A stretch of DNA of 11,439 nucleotides from Bacillota bacterium (GCA_012799075.1 JAAZLZ010000334.1:1-11439); one strand, 5' to 3'; shown: positions 1 through 7,355, numbered from the stretch's first letter. Made by a program: numbers and translations. The notes: generated by a model not told the origin, from the sequence alone.

Positions 1-132
1 GATAGCAAGACGCCCCGCCTCCAAATCTGCTCGCATACTAGTGGTGGCTAATTGCCAGCGACTTGACCCGTACACAAGGGCGATGGCAGCCAATACCACC
101 AAACCGACGACTATCCTTGGAATCATCCCCAT
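1..132 (-). CDS. Partial membrane-anchored protein, unknown function
   Basis: I do not recognise this gene. Forty-four codons stay open from the ATG at 130-132 to the left edge of the window, where the gene is cut. A ribosome site (GGAG followed by AAAGGAC) lies 7 bases before the ATG. The product starts MGMIPR and then has one hydrophobic stretch at about residues 7-22, rich in Val, Leu, Ala and Ile. A polar segment follows (SSRWQLATTSMRADLEAGR). That pattern fits a single N-terminal membrane anchor or signal sequence with the rest of the protein outside the cytoplasm. The start is 41 bases after the stop of the methyltransferase gene on the same strand, so it is probably the last visible gene of the AOR operon. 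Nothing in the visible part shows a catalytic role. Confidence 0.55.
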   Translation of the reverse strand, partial: MGMIPRIVVGLVVLAAIALVYGSSRWQLATTSMRADLEAGRLAI

Positions 133-173
133 GTCCTTTCTCCTTTCCGTCCAATCGCCCGTGGTGCCAAGCT

Positions 174-743
174 CTACAGCAGCCATGGCAAGATAGCCTT
201 GGTTTTCTTCCGATACCCAGTATATCTCTCGCCAAATCTTGCCACAAGCTGTTTTTCTTCCATCGGTATCCGAATCCACAAGACAGCCAGGACTGGCAAG
301 AGGGCGATCCAAGACCAGCTGGATGCAAAATAGACATTAGTCCCTACCGTGATGAGCAGGCCGGCTAGATAAAGGGGATGGCGAATCACCCCGTAAATCC
401 CCCCGGTGACGAGCTGGTGCCCTTCGGTTTTCTCGATCGTTGGGGACCAGTTCGCGCCAAGGGCCGAGTTGGCCGTATAAACCACACCATGGCCCACGAG
501 AATCAAGGCGAGGCCAACACATGAACTGTGCCGAAAGGAAGAATCCTTTTGGACAGCTTCGAGAACTGGCAAGGCAACCGCCAGGGCCCCTGCCAACCCG
601 GCAAGGATTGCCGTTGGATCTCGAAGGATGGCCCTGCCATAGGCCAAAGGAAGGCGCCCCCTCCGGCCGTGGGAAAAGGCGCGTCCAATCAGCATGACAA
701 TGACGTATACGGTCAGCATCTCCCCAGGGGCATTCCATCCCAT
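174..743 (-). CDS. ICMT/PEMT-type membrane methyltransferase
   Basis: This 189-residue integral membrane protein resembles isoprenylcysteine carboxyl methyltransferase and phospholipid methyltransferases, which use S-adenosylmethionine at the membrane. The C-terminal half carries the family signature: GVIRHPLYLAG at about residue 118, then after a hydrophobic segment an EEKQLVARFGERYTGYRKKT block with the conserved acidic pair and Tyr residues, ending ILPWLL. There are about four or five hydrophobic segments (near residues 9-21, 43-62, 75-93 and 124-155). The natural substrate of bacterial members is usually unknown and cannot be read here. The start is uncertain. ATG at 743 has a GGAGG 15 bases upstream. 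ATG at 719 (residue 9) forms an ATGCTGA overlap with the stop of the upstream oxidoreductase but has poor spacing. Either way it overlaps that gene, so it belongs to the AOR transcript. Confidence 0.82.
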   Translation of the reverse strand: MGWNAPGEMLTVYVIVMLIGRAFSHGRRGRLPLAYGRAILRDPTAILAGLAGALAVALPVLEAVQKDSSFRHSSCVGLALILVGHGVVYTANSALGANWSPTIEKTEGHQLVTGGIYGVIRHPLYLAGLLITVGTNVYFASSWSWIALLPVLAVLWIRIPMEEKQLVARFGERYTGYRKKTKAILPWLL

Positions 744-1927
744 ACCGGCGGCAAAGTCCCTCCAGTCGGACGTCGGCCTGTACGGAGAAGCCAGTAGCAG
801 CGCCCCGCATCCCTTAGGCTGCCCCAGAACAACGCGCCGACAAGTTGTGAACCGGAGAAGACAAGCTTCCGGTAATTGTTGTCCCGGAGACTGCCCCGGA
901 CATATGTCTCATCACCGGCAAGGACCCCCAGCGAGCAGATGGAACACCCGAACACGTGAACCGAATTCATGGGCAGATCGCCTTCATCGCTGATGCTCAG
1001 CCCAGCCATGTTGCAGCCGGCGATTCGGCCCTGTCTGACCGCACTGGGCCAGATTCCATTGCATACCCTGCGCTTTCTGATCAAGTCATAGGACTGGGTC
1101 ACATCGCCCGCAGCATAAATCTTGGGGATGCTAGTTCGCAGGTATTCATCAACCAAGATCCCCCGGTCCACCGCGATGGATGTTCCCTCCACCAAAGAGA
1201 GCCGAGGCCGAACTCCTTTGCCGATCAAGGCAAGCTGCCCCGCCGCTTTGCCCCCGGAGGCAAGCTTGGCCCCGCGCAAGTGGGTGGTACCGTAAAAGGC
1301 CGTCACATCTTCGTTGAGCAAAACTTCATGGCCCGCTTTTCGGACCGCCCGCAGGAGGGCCTCGGAAGATGCCTCATCAAGGGTTTGCGACATGAGCCGA
1401 CTGGAACTGACCACAATGGTGGTGGGGATCCCAAGCTTATGGAAGGCTTCGGCGGTCCTCAGGCTGACCAGGCCGCCACCGACGATGATGGCCCTTTCTA
1501 CATTTGTGGACTGGAGATAGCGCCGAATGGCCTCCACATCATCGATGCTTCGAAGGGTAAAGACTCCCTTGAGGTTAATGCCCTCTACTCCCGGGAGAAC
1601 CGGTCCGGCCCCCGAGGCAATCAAAAGCAGGTCATAGTGGATTCTCTGCCCAGATGCGGTGATCACCCTGGCAAGCTTTGGTTCTAGGGCCTCGACCTGG
1701 GCGCCCAAAGTCGCCTTGATGCCAAGATCCCGATAGAAATCCCAATCCACCAAGTACAGGTCCGTTCGACGGATGTTGCCAGCCAAATAATCCGGCAGCA
1801 TGACTCGGGAATAGAACGGGTGGACCTCGTCGGAAAGCAGCTCGATTTCCCAGTCCCTATTCATCTGGCGGACGGCCTTAGCTCCACTAATGGCTGCCGC
1901 CCCATTACCGATGATCAAAATCTTCAT
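713..1927 (-). CDS. FAD/NAD(P)H oxidoreductase, AorC-like subunit of AOR
   Basis: This 404-residue pyridine-nucleotide disulfide oxidoreductase-type flavoprotein is related to the FAD domain of NirB and to rubredoxin reductases. The N-terminal FAD site is ILIIGNGAAAISGAKA (residues 3-18). The NAD(P) site is AIIVGGGLVSLRTAEAF (146-162), where Ser stands at the usual third Gly. The second FAD motif is YAAGDV (271-276), followed by WPSAVRQGRIAGCNMAG. The last 90 residues form the small C-terminal domain, ending near GALFWGSLRDAGRCYWLL. Its place directly after AOR and the MoaD-like gene suggests it passes electrons between NAD(P)H and the ferredoxin/tungsten subunits, as AorC does in AorABC enzymes. 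The ATG at 1927 lies 24 bases after the MoaD-like stop, with a purine-rich AAAGGAGAAAGG upstream. A CSIC pair (Cys328, Cys331) in the C-terminal domain is unusual. Family assignment is strong; partnership is inferred from position. Confidence 0.88.
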   Translation of the reverse strand: MKILIIGNGAAAISGAKAVRQMNRDWEIELLSDEVHPFYSRVMLPDYLAGNIRRTDLYLVDWDFYRDLGIKATLGAQVEALEPKLARVITASGQRIHYDLLLIASGAGPVLPGVEGINLKGVFTLRSIDDVEAIRRYLQSTNVERAIIVGGGLVSLRTAEAFHKLGIPTTIVVSSSRLMSQTLDEASSEALLRAVRKAGHEVLLNEDVTAFYGTTHLRGAKLASGGKAAGQLALIGKGVRPRLSLVEGTSIAVDRGILVDEYLRTSIPKIYAAGDVTQSYDLIRKRRVCNGIWPSAVRQGRIAGCNMAGLSISDEGDLPMNSVHVFGCSICSLGVLAGDETYVRGSLRDNNYRKLVFSGSQLVGALFWGSLRDAGRCYWLLRTGRRPTGGTLPPVWDGMPLGRC

Positions 1928-1951
1928 AATCGGGTGGACCTTTCTCCTTTC

Positions 1952-2221
1952 CTATGGGGCTCCCCCGGCTACCTGGCGAAAGATTGTGATGGTGTCCGCA
2001 TCGTCAAGAAGGGTGGCCTCCCCCTCCAAGTACTTGATATTGCGGCCATTGACAAGGATGCAGATATCGGGGCGGAGGCAGTCCCCATCCAAAAGATGGG
2101 GCCTAAGATCGGGGTAGGATGCCAGTAGACGCTGCAGCACATCCGCCACAGTGGCCCCCTCCAATTCAAGGTGGGCAAGACCCGCCGCCCGGCGGGTCAA
2201 GCCCAGGAACTCCATCTTCAA
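1952..2221 (-). CDS. MoaD/ThiS-family sulfur carrier with GGAP tail
   Basis: This small beta-grasp protein of 89 residues has the MoaD/ThiS pattern: an N-terminal strand (MEFLGLTRRAAG), a helix block (ATVADVLQRLLASYPDLRPHLL), the ILVNGRNIKYLEG segment, then DDADTITIFRQVAGG. MoaD-type proteins carry sulfur as a C-terminal thiocarboxylate for molybdopterin or tungstopterin synthesis, and their genes often sit beside AOR genes. Here the conserved Gly-Gly is followed by Ala-Pro and a TAG stop at 1952-1954, so the Gly-Gly is not terminal. The listed start is TTG, 6 bases after the AOR stop; GGGGTGAT across the AOR stop can serve as ribosome site. ATG at 2215 is an alternative start that removes two residues. 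It probably supplies the cofactor of the neighbouring AOR, but the tail would need trimming before activation. Confidence 0.85.
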   Translation of the reverse strand: MKMEFLGLTRRAAGLAHLELEGATVADVLQRLLASYPDLRPHLLDGDCLRPDICILVNGRNIKYLEGEATLLDDADTITIFRQVAGGAP

Positions 2222-2227
2222 CTACCA

Positions 2228-4024
2228 TCACCCCAAACCCAGGGCCTGCAGCTTCTCCGAACTGGGTCGCCCCTCTCCATCCCAGCCCCGGAGCTCGTAG
2301 TACTCATCAAGCATCGACTCAAGCTCAACGACGTTGCCTTTGGCCGGTCCCGCTGACAAAGGTTCTTGCAATAGGCGGGGGGCCAGGCTGTCATCTTGGC
2401 GGCCCAGGCCTTCCCTCAAGTTAAACAGCCTTTCCAAGTTCCAGATCCGCTCTCCCGCCTGAAGCAGGCTCTCAGAGGTATAGTCGACTCCGGTGGCCGC
2501 CTTGAGCAGGGGCAGAATATCATCCAGCCCAAGGGAGAAGGTGGTAAACAAGCACATTCCCACCGAATCGACGACGCAGGTAAAATCCTGGAAATCAATG
2601 AGCAGCTGGGCCTTTCCCTCGGAAGTCAAAGGATCGACAGCTGCACCGACGATTTCCGCGGCGATGGTGTAACCCCGTACATGGCATCCGCCCCGATTGG
2701 AGGTGGCATAGCCAAGCCCGATTCCCTGAGATCCCCGGGGATCATAAGCGGGATATTCTTGTTTCTTGCTAGTCATCGACAGCTCAGGCCGCCCGTATTT
2801 CTCCGCCAATCTGGCGGATCCTTCCGCCAGTACATCGCCAAAGCCTTCCCGCAGGGCCGTCTTTCTAGTCATCTCGAGAAGGCACTGGCCATCACCGAAG
2901 TTGAGGGGCATACCCGTCTCCTCAACTGTCAACGCGCCGTCGGCAAAGAGCTCCATGGCACAGGCAAGGGTGCTCCCGAGGGTAATGGGGTCCAGTCCGT
3001 ATTCGTTGCACAGGTAATTGATCTTGGTGATGAGTTCTAGATCGCTGATGCCGCAAGCAGCCCCCAAGGCCCAAATCGTCTCATACTCCGGCCCTTCGCC
3101 CCGCTCCTCGTCGCCCTCCCAGTTGATTTCGGTTACCCGCCCGCAGCCGATGGGACAGGCAAGGCACGCACGATTACGAATCAAAAGCTCCCTGGCCAAG
3201 GTTTCACCGCTAATGGCTTCAGCCCCATGGAACTCTCCCCGCTGGAAGTTGTTCGTCGGCAAGATCCCATGGCTATTAATGACGTTGACCAACACCGCGG
3301 TTCCGTAAGTGGGGAGTCCTTCCCCTGTTACAGCACCGCTCTTAATTTTGGCCAGGTTGTCGAGGACGGCATCGCGAAACGCGGCGACGTCCTTGATTCT
3401 TATGCCCCCAGTGCCCCGGACGGCTATGGCCTTAAGGTTCTTTGAGCCCATGACGGCACCCACGCCGGAGCGTCCGGCAGCCCGCTCCCGATCGTTTACC
3501 ACCCCGGCAAACCGGACTAGCTTCTCCCCTGCCAACCCGATGGAGATAATCTTGGCCTCATCGTCGGTTTCTTCCCTGATCAAGGCTTCCGTCTCCCCGG
3601 TGCCCTTGCCCCACATGGCCCTTGCGGACCTGATCTTTACCTGGTCGTTGTGTACCCAAAGATACACCGGTTCCTCGCTCTTGCCTTCAATAATGATCAT
3701 ATCGTAGCCGGCATACCTAATCTCCGCCGGGAGATAGCCTCCAGAGTTGGACGCGGCAATGGCTCCCGTCAAGGGTGACTTGGTCACAACGTTGTAGCGG
3801 CTTGCGGAGGTGGCCGCCGTCCCCGTCAGGGGGCCTGCGGCGAATATCAACAGGTTGGCGGGATCCAATGGGTCTGTCCCCGAGGGAAGTTCATCGTAGA
3901 GGATTTTCGACGCAAGTCCCCGGGCTCCGATGTAATCCCGCGCGATTTTTCCATCTAGCTTCTCTCTGGTGATCGTCCCAGTGCTGAGGTTTACCCGTAG
4001 AATTGTCCCCATCCAGCCAAACAT
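2228..4024 (-). CDS. aor: Tungsten aldehyde:ferredoxin oxidoreductase (AorB-like)
   Basis: This is a 598-residue catalytic subunit with a tungsten bis-pterin and one [4Fe-4S] cluster, interconverting aldehydes and carboxylic acids in the cytoplasm. The start is typical (FGWMGTILRVNLSTG). Cluster ligands are CLACPIGC at Cys287, Cys290 and Cys294, plus Cys491 in DSVGMC; spacing and length closely match Pyrococcus AOR. Pterin-binding blocks include RSGVGAVMGSKNLKAIAV (about 185-202) and DPRGSQGIGLGY with GGCHVRGY (about 428-452); the His in the latter falls at residue 448. I chose ATG at 4024 because it overlaps the ferredoxin stop as TGATG and has GGAGG 10 bases upstream. GTG codons at 4027 and 4030 are possible but sit close to that site. 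The order ferredoxin, AOR, MoaD, FAD protein resembles AorABC operons. The preferred aldehyde cannot be read from sequence. Confidence 0.95.
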   Translation of the reverse strand: MFGWMGTILRVNLSTGTITREKLDGKIARDYIGARGLASKILYDELPSGTDPLDPANLLIFAAGPLTGTAATSASRYNVVTKSPLTGAIAASNSGGYLPAEIRYAGYDMIIIEGKSEEPVYLWVHNDQVKIRSARAMWGKGTGETEALIREETDDEAKIISIGLAGEKLVRFAGVVNDRERAAGRSGVGAVMGSKNLKAIAVRGTGGIRIKDVAAFRDAVLDNLAKIKSGAVTGEGLPTYGTAVLVNVINSHGILPTNNFQRGEFHGAEAISGETLARELLIRNRACLACPIGCGRVTEINWEGDEERGEGPEYETIWALGAACGISDLELITKINYLCNEYGLDPITLGSTLACAMELFADGALTVEETGMPLNFGDGQCLLEMTRKTALREGFGDVLAEGSARLAEKYGRPELSMTSKKQEYPAYDPRGSQGIGLGYATSNRGGCHVRGYTIAAEIVGAAVDPLTSEGKAQLLIDFQDFTCVVDSVGMCLFTTFSLGLDDILPLLKAATGVDYTSESLLQAGERIWNLERLFNLREGLGRQDDSLAPRLLQEPLSAGPAKGNVVELESMLDEYYELRGWDGEGRPSSEKLQALGLG

Positions 4025-4506
4025 CACCACTCCACCTCCTCGAGAATCGACCGGAATTTCCCGGCGATCCGCTTTTTTCTAGCCAGGGTGAACTTGTCAG
4101 CAGGAAGGTATTGAAGGGCTTTAGTCGGACAGAAGACAACACATTCAGGATCCCCGCCGCACAGATCGCACTTGACCACCAGTTCTCCCGAACCGTCACT
4201 TTGGATGTTGCCAAAGGGACAAACCATCATGCACATCTTGCAGCCGATGCAGCGCTCCACGCTGATGGTCACGGCACCGGTCCCCTCATCCCTCATTACC
4301 GCCCCCGTTGGACAGACTTCTTGACAAACGGGCTCCTCACACTGCCAACACGTCATCGGGACAAAGGCGATTTCATCTTCAAATACGATGGTCCGAATCC
4401 GAGCGCGCGCTGGGTTGTAGGTCTCCGTCTTCTTGAAGGAGCAGACCAGTTCACAAAGACGGCAACCCGTACATAACTTTGGATCGATAACCAGTGTCTT
4501 ATTCAC
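4024..4506 (-). CDS. Four-cluster [4Fe-4S] ferredoxin subunit (AorA-like)
   Basis: This 160-residue electron-transfer subunit has sixteen Cys in four groups: 12/15/18/22, 53/56/61/65, 86/89/92/96 and 113/116/122/126. This is the arrangement of DmsB/HycB-type subunits and of AorA, and predicts four [4Fe-4S] clusters. No signal peptide or membrane segment is visible, so it is cytoplasmic. The stop overlaps the AOR start by one base, which suggests translational coupling and a fixed stoichiometry with the tungsten subunit. The reading frame can be extended to a TTG at 4527, but that would put the ribosome site inside the gene. I therefore prefer GTG at 4506, 8 bases after GGAGG (4515-4519); TTG at 4509 is also possible. 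Its role here is presumably to wire electrons between AOR and the FAD protein or free ferredoxin. Confidence 0.92.
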   Translation of the reverse strand: MNKTLVIDPKLCTGCRLCELVCSFKKTETYNPARARIRTIVFEDEIAFVPMTCWQCEEPVCQEVCPTGAVMRDEGTGAVTISVERCIGCKMCMMVCPFGNIQSDGSGELVVKCDLCGGDPECVVFCPTKALQYLPADKFTLARKKRIAGKFRSILEEVEW

Positions 4507-4514
4507 CAACAATC

Positions 4515-4519
4515 CCTCC
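4515..4519 (-). promoter_or_regulatory. Ribosome site deciding the ferredoxin start
   Basis: On the minus strand GGAGG stands 8 bases before GTG 4506 and 5 bases before TTG 4509. It lies inside the longer open frame beginning at 4527, which argues against that upstream start. Confidence 0.7.
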
Positions 4520-4544
4520 TCGGCCAACTTGATGCAACATAGCC

Positions 4545-4564
4545 ATACTACCCCCTAGTAGTAT
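4545..4564. promoter_or_regulatory. 7-6-7 inverted repeat upstream of the AOR operon
   Basis: ATACTAC and GTAGTAT are perfect inverted arms around the 6-base spacer CCCCTA. The element ends 38 bases before the ferredoxin start. It could be an operator for a dimeric regulator or a small hairpin in the leader RNA; no U-run follows on the minus strand, so it is not a typical terminator. No regulator gene is visible nearby. Confidence 0.5.
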
Positions 4565-4663
4565 TTTCCGCCTTAATTTTACTTTTCGCTCAACTTGGTT
4601 TGATTCCTTCCAAGTGGGAAATCTGTCTTTGGAAGCCCGGGGCAAGAAACCCCTAGGCAAAGG

Positions 4664-6160
4664 CTACTTGGCTTGTTTATCGAGGAGGGAGAGGACTGTC
4701 TTGCCCATGTCCTCGGGCGGACAGACTGTTTTGTGCCGGACGGACCTGCCTTTCAAATCGCGCAAGGGTGTCGGCACCGGCCAACCGGTGTGTCGGGCAA
4801 GGAGGCCGAGAAGTTCGAATTCATCCCTTGCCTGGACCTCGTCTTCCCCAAGGAGGGCAAGGGCCACACTGCGGTTGAACTTGAAGGGACTAGCCGTTGA
4901 AACCAAGAGAGCCGGGCAGCTTGAACCCTGGGCAGCAGCATACTTTTCATAGACCGACCAAGCCACCGCGGTATGGGGATCGAGGAGGTACCCCTGTTCC
5001 CGATAGACTTGGCCGATGGTCTGCAAGGTCTCCCCATCCCCTGCCCAGTCGACCCAGAAGATGTCTGTCAGCTGGCTCTTTAGAGAGCTCGCATCGTAGA
5101 AACCCTTGGATGCCAGCGACTCCATCCACGAGACGACCGGGCTGGGGTCCCGGTCGTTGAGTTCAAAGAGCAGTCTTTCCACGTTGCTCGACACGAGGAT
5201 GTCCATGGAAGGAGACATGGTCTTGACAAAGGGCCGGTTGCCATCGTAAACGCCCGTTCGAAGGAAATCCACCAGCACGTTGTTCGCGTTGGCGGCACAG
5301 ACTAGCTTATGGACAGGCAGTCCCATCGACCGGGCGTAGAAAGCCGCCAGGATGTTGCCGAAATTGCCGGTGGGCACCACGATATCCACCGGATCGCCCT
5401 GCTTGATGATGTTCCTTTGCACAAGATCGGTATAGGCTGAGAAGTAATAGACCAGCTGGGGAACAAGACGCCCCCAGTTGATGGAATTAGCTGAAGATGA
5501 CTGCAGGCCCCGCCTTAACAGAGCCTCATTAAAATCCCGGCTGGCAAACAGGGCCTTGACGCCCCGCTGAGCATCGTCAAAATTGCCCTCCACGGCCACC
5601 ACATGGACATTGGCGCCCTCCTGGGTCACCATCTGCCACTCCTGCATGGGGCTAACCCCCCTGGCCGGGTAAAAGACCACGATTTCCGTCCCCGGTACAT
5701 CCCGGAACCCCTCAAGGGCGGCTTTGCCCGTATCCCCGGAGGTAGCCACCAGAATCAAAGTCCTCTGGTTCTCTTCGCCCTTGGCCACCGCATGCCGGAG
5801 CAGATGGGGCAGGAGCTGCAAAGCCATGTCCTTGAAGGCGCAGGTTGGGCCATGCCAAAGCTCCAGTACATGCATTGACGGGGTCAATGTCCGCACGGGG
5901 GCAACGGCCTCCGGGAACTTCTCCGATCCGTAGGCCGCAGCAGCACAACTGGCGATTTCTGCCGGGGTGTAGTCCGTTAAGAACTGTTCCAAAAGCCACG
6001 CCGCCCGCTTTTGGTAGGTAGAAGCAAGCAAAGGCTCCGTCCCGCTCCAAACCGGGATGCTATCGGGTACGTAAAGGCCCCCGTCGGGGGCCATTCCTTT
6101 TCTGATAGCCCCGGCCGACGTTGTTGGCAGACTCATCCCCCGGGTGCTGATGTACTCCAT
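4664..6160 (-). CDS. thrC: Threonine synthase
   Basis: This 498-residue PLP enzyme converts O-phosphohomoserine to threonine, the last step of threonine synthesis. The N-terminus has the usual YISTRG and KGMAPDGGLYVP blocks. The PLP lysine is Lys110 in HGPTCAFKDMALQLLP. SGDTGKAALEGF lies at 141-152 and the phosphate-binding TGNFGN at 264-269. Length and motifs match the long (about 500-residue) bacterial/fungal-type ThrC. The frame stays open upstream to 6232, but I chose ATG at 6160: GGAGG sits 6 bases before it, and the homologous N-terminus begins MEYISTRG. The upstream URO-D-family gene stops 20 bases before this start, so the two are probably cotranscribed. No other threonine pathway gene (hom, thrB) lies in the window. 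Confidence 0.96.
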   Translation of the reverse strand: MEYISTRGMSLPTTSAGAIRKGMAPDGGLYVPDSIPVWSGTEPLLASTYQKRAAWLLEQFLTDYTPAEIASCAAAAYGSEKFPEAVAPVRTLTPSMHVLELWHGPTCAFKDMALQLLPHLLRHAVAKGEENQRTLILVATSGDTGKAALEGFRDVPGTEIVVFYPARGVSPMQEWQMVTQEGANVHVVAVEGNFDDAQRGVKALFASRDFNEALLRRGLQSSSANSINWGRLVPQLVYYFSAYTDLVQRNIIKQGDPVDIVVPTGNFGNILAAFYARSMGLPVHKLVCAANANNVLVDFLRTGVYDGNRPFVKTMSPSMDILVSSNVERLLFELNDRDPSPVVSWMESLASKGFYDASSLKSQLTDIFWVDWAGDGETLQTIGQVYREQGYLLDPHTAVAWSVYEKYAAAQGSSCPALLVSTASPFKFNRSVALALLGEDEVQARDEFELLGLLARHTGWPVPTPLRDLKGRSVRHKTVCPPEDMGKTVLSLLDKQAK

Positions 6161-6180
6161 CGTTAACCTCCAGTTTGATG

Positions 6181-7317
6181 CTATCGGCGCACTGGGTAGT
6201 CCGGGTTTGCCTGCTGAGCCCGTGAAACCCATTCCTTAATCTTCGGCAGGTCTGCTTCCGGTCCATTCATTGTGCCCATGGGACCCATGCGCACCCAGTA
6301 GACAATGTCGGAGCAGGTTTCTTTGATCTGGCGGATCTTCTTGTCTTGGGCCGCGCCGTCCGCGTCCAAGACATCATCGACGATGTTCAGTCCAATGTAA
6401 ACGGGTCGGGTCTTGCCTAGAACCTCAGCCGTCTTCTTCATATCATTCCAGGGTCCGCAATAGCCCGTCTGCAAGCCGGGGATCCGATCGATCATGTGCA
6501 GGAAGGGCGTTGTATCCCCGCAGCTATGCCAGTTGGTAAAGCCGCCGAGAAATTCAGCAAACTTGATTTCGTAGGGCAGAATCAGGTTTTCATACATGCC
6601 AGGGGAAACGGTGGGACAGTTGACCTCATCATTGCCCAGCCACGTAGGCTCAACTTCCCGACCCAGGAAATCCGCCCGTTTTTGACAGTAGTCCATGGCC
6701 ACATCCGTCACATAACCCATCAGTTTGTGGAAAAACTCCTGATCGTCGATGATGTCCATGAGTAGATTATTATGCCCGCGGATGTGCCAGGCCACGCCGA
6801 ACTGGCTGCGCCGCCAGCCGGGGAAGATAACCTCAAAGTTCTCAGGCAAAACCTCCCGCAGCTCTTCATAGTAGCGGTGGGCAAGGGGCATCAAGCCGCT
6901 CTTGTAAAAATCGGGCATGCCCATCTTGTCCAAGTCTTCCTTCTCAGCAATGGCTGGTTCCCGTCCAAGCCAAGGTTCAATGTGCTCGCTTAGAATCCAG
7001 TCCACGCCAAACAGGGTGGACTCAAAGGGAGCGCTGAAGTTAATGTCAACGGATTTTGCCAGGGGAATATCGCCGAATTCCTTGAACCGGTACAAAGCGA
7101 TGCGCAATACATTTCCTGCATAAGTAATCGGATCGGAGTAGTGATCCAACAAGGAAAAGTCCAAGATGTCCGACCACATGCCGATTGTAGGATCAATTAG
7201 ATACAAGAATCGACCCGGCTGTCGGGCATCCCACCACGCTTGGAGTTCCTTGTTCTCCTTGCTGTCGGCTAGTTCCGCAACCTCATCAACCAAACGTAGT
7301 AGTTCCGCCTTTGTCAA
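6181..7317 (-). CDS. URO-D / corrinoid methyltransferase superfamily protein
   Basis: This 378-residue TIM-barrel protein belongs to the uroporphyrinogen decarboxylase fold, which also includes the MtaA/MtbA/CmuA cobalamin methyltransferases. The best signature is the SPGMYENLILPYEIKFAE segment followed by NWHSCGD (His264, Cys266), the zinc-ligand pair of the methyltransferase branch. Upstream lie GWRRSQFGVAW and GNDEVN, in the position of the usual Asp-Asp motif. It is probably not the heme enzyme HemE, because the N-terminal Arg-rich HemE motif is missing. The substrate is unknown. GGAGG (7326-7330) overlaps the GTG at 7326, so that start is too close. TTG at 7317, 8 bases downstream, is preferred and gives MTKAELLRLVDEV. 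It is 20 bases upstream of thrC, and the two probably form an operon. No corrinoid protein is adjacent. Confidence 0.8.
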   Translation of the reverse strand: MTKAELLRLVDEVAELADSKENKELQAWWDARQPGRFLYLIDPTIGMWSDILDFSLLDHYSDPITYAGNVLRIALYRFKEFGDIPLAKSVDINFSAPFESTLFGVDWILSEHIEPWLGREPAIAEKEDLDKMGMPDFYKSGLMPLAHRYYEELREVLPENFEVIFPGWRRSQFGVAWHIRGHNNLLMDIIDDQEFFHKLMGYVTDVAMDYCQKRADFLGREVEPTWLGNDEVNCPTVSPGMYENLILPYEIKFAEFLGGFTNWHSCGDTTPFLHMIDRIPGLQTGYCGPWNDMKKTAEVLGKTRPVYIGLNIVDDVLDADGAAQDKKIRQIKETCSDIVYWVRMGPMGTMNGPEADLPKIKEWVSRAQQANPDYPVRR

Positions 7318-7325
7318 TAAGTACA

Positions 7326-7330
7326 CCTCC
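7326..7330 (-). promoter_or_regulatory. Ribosome site deciding the URO-D-family start
   Basis: On the minus strand GGAGG runs directly into the GTG at 7326, leaving no spacer for that codon, but it stands 8 bases before TTG 7317. This supports the shorter product starting at 7317. Confidence 0.65.
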
Positions 7331-7355
7331 AGTAAGACGATACAGCCTATGATTC

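Larger units (their letters stand above)
4507..4663 (-). other. Intergenic region between thrC and the AOR operon
   Basis: This 157-base stretch carries the 7-6-7 repeat listed separately and a second, weaker inverted repeat: CTTCCAA (4607-4613) and TTGGAAG (4629-4635) around 15 bases. Neither is followed by a U-run. I could not place a convincing -35/-10 pair. A TTGAGC followed by A-rich sequence near 4570-4595 is the best promoter candidate, but its -10 spacing is poor. The operon could have its own promoter here or be read through from thrC. Confidence 0.4.

Noticed and set aside
337..810. Minus-strand frame of 157 codons overlapping the methyltransferase
   Set aside because: It is an alternate frame of the methyltransferase and the end of the FAD gene, with low-complexity Arg/Pro/Gly translation; the frame with the RHPLY motif is the real one.
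956..1687. Long plus-strand open frame (243 codons)
   Set aside because: It lies opposite the FAD oxidoreductase, shows no family motif and no ribosome site; it is a G+C-driven shadow.
2396..3040. Long plus-strand open frame (214 codons)
   Set aside because: It lies opposite the AOR gene, whose motifs are unmistakable; the translation has no recognisable domain.
4607..4635. Inverted repeat behind thrC as a terminator
   Set aside because: The 7-bp stem has a 15-base loop and no U-run, so it is not a convincing rho-independent terminator.
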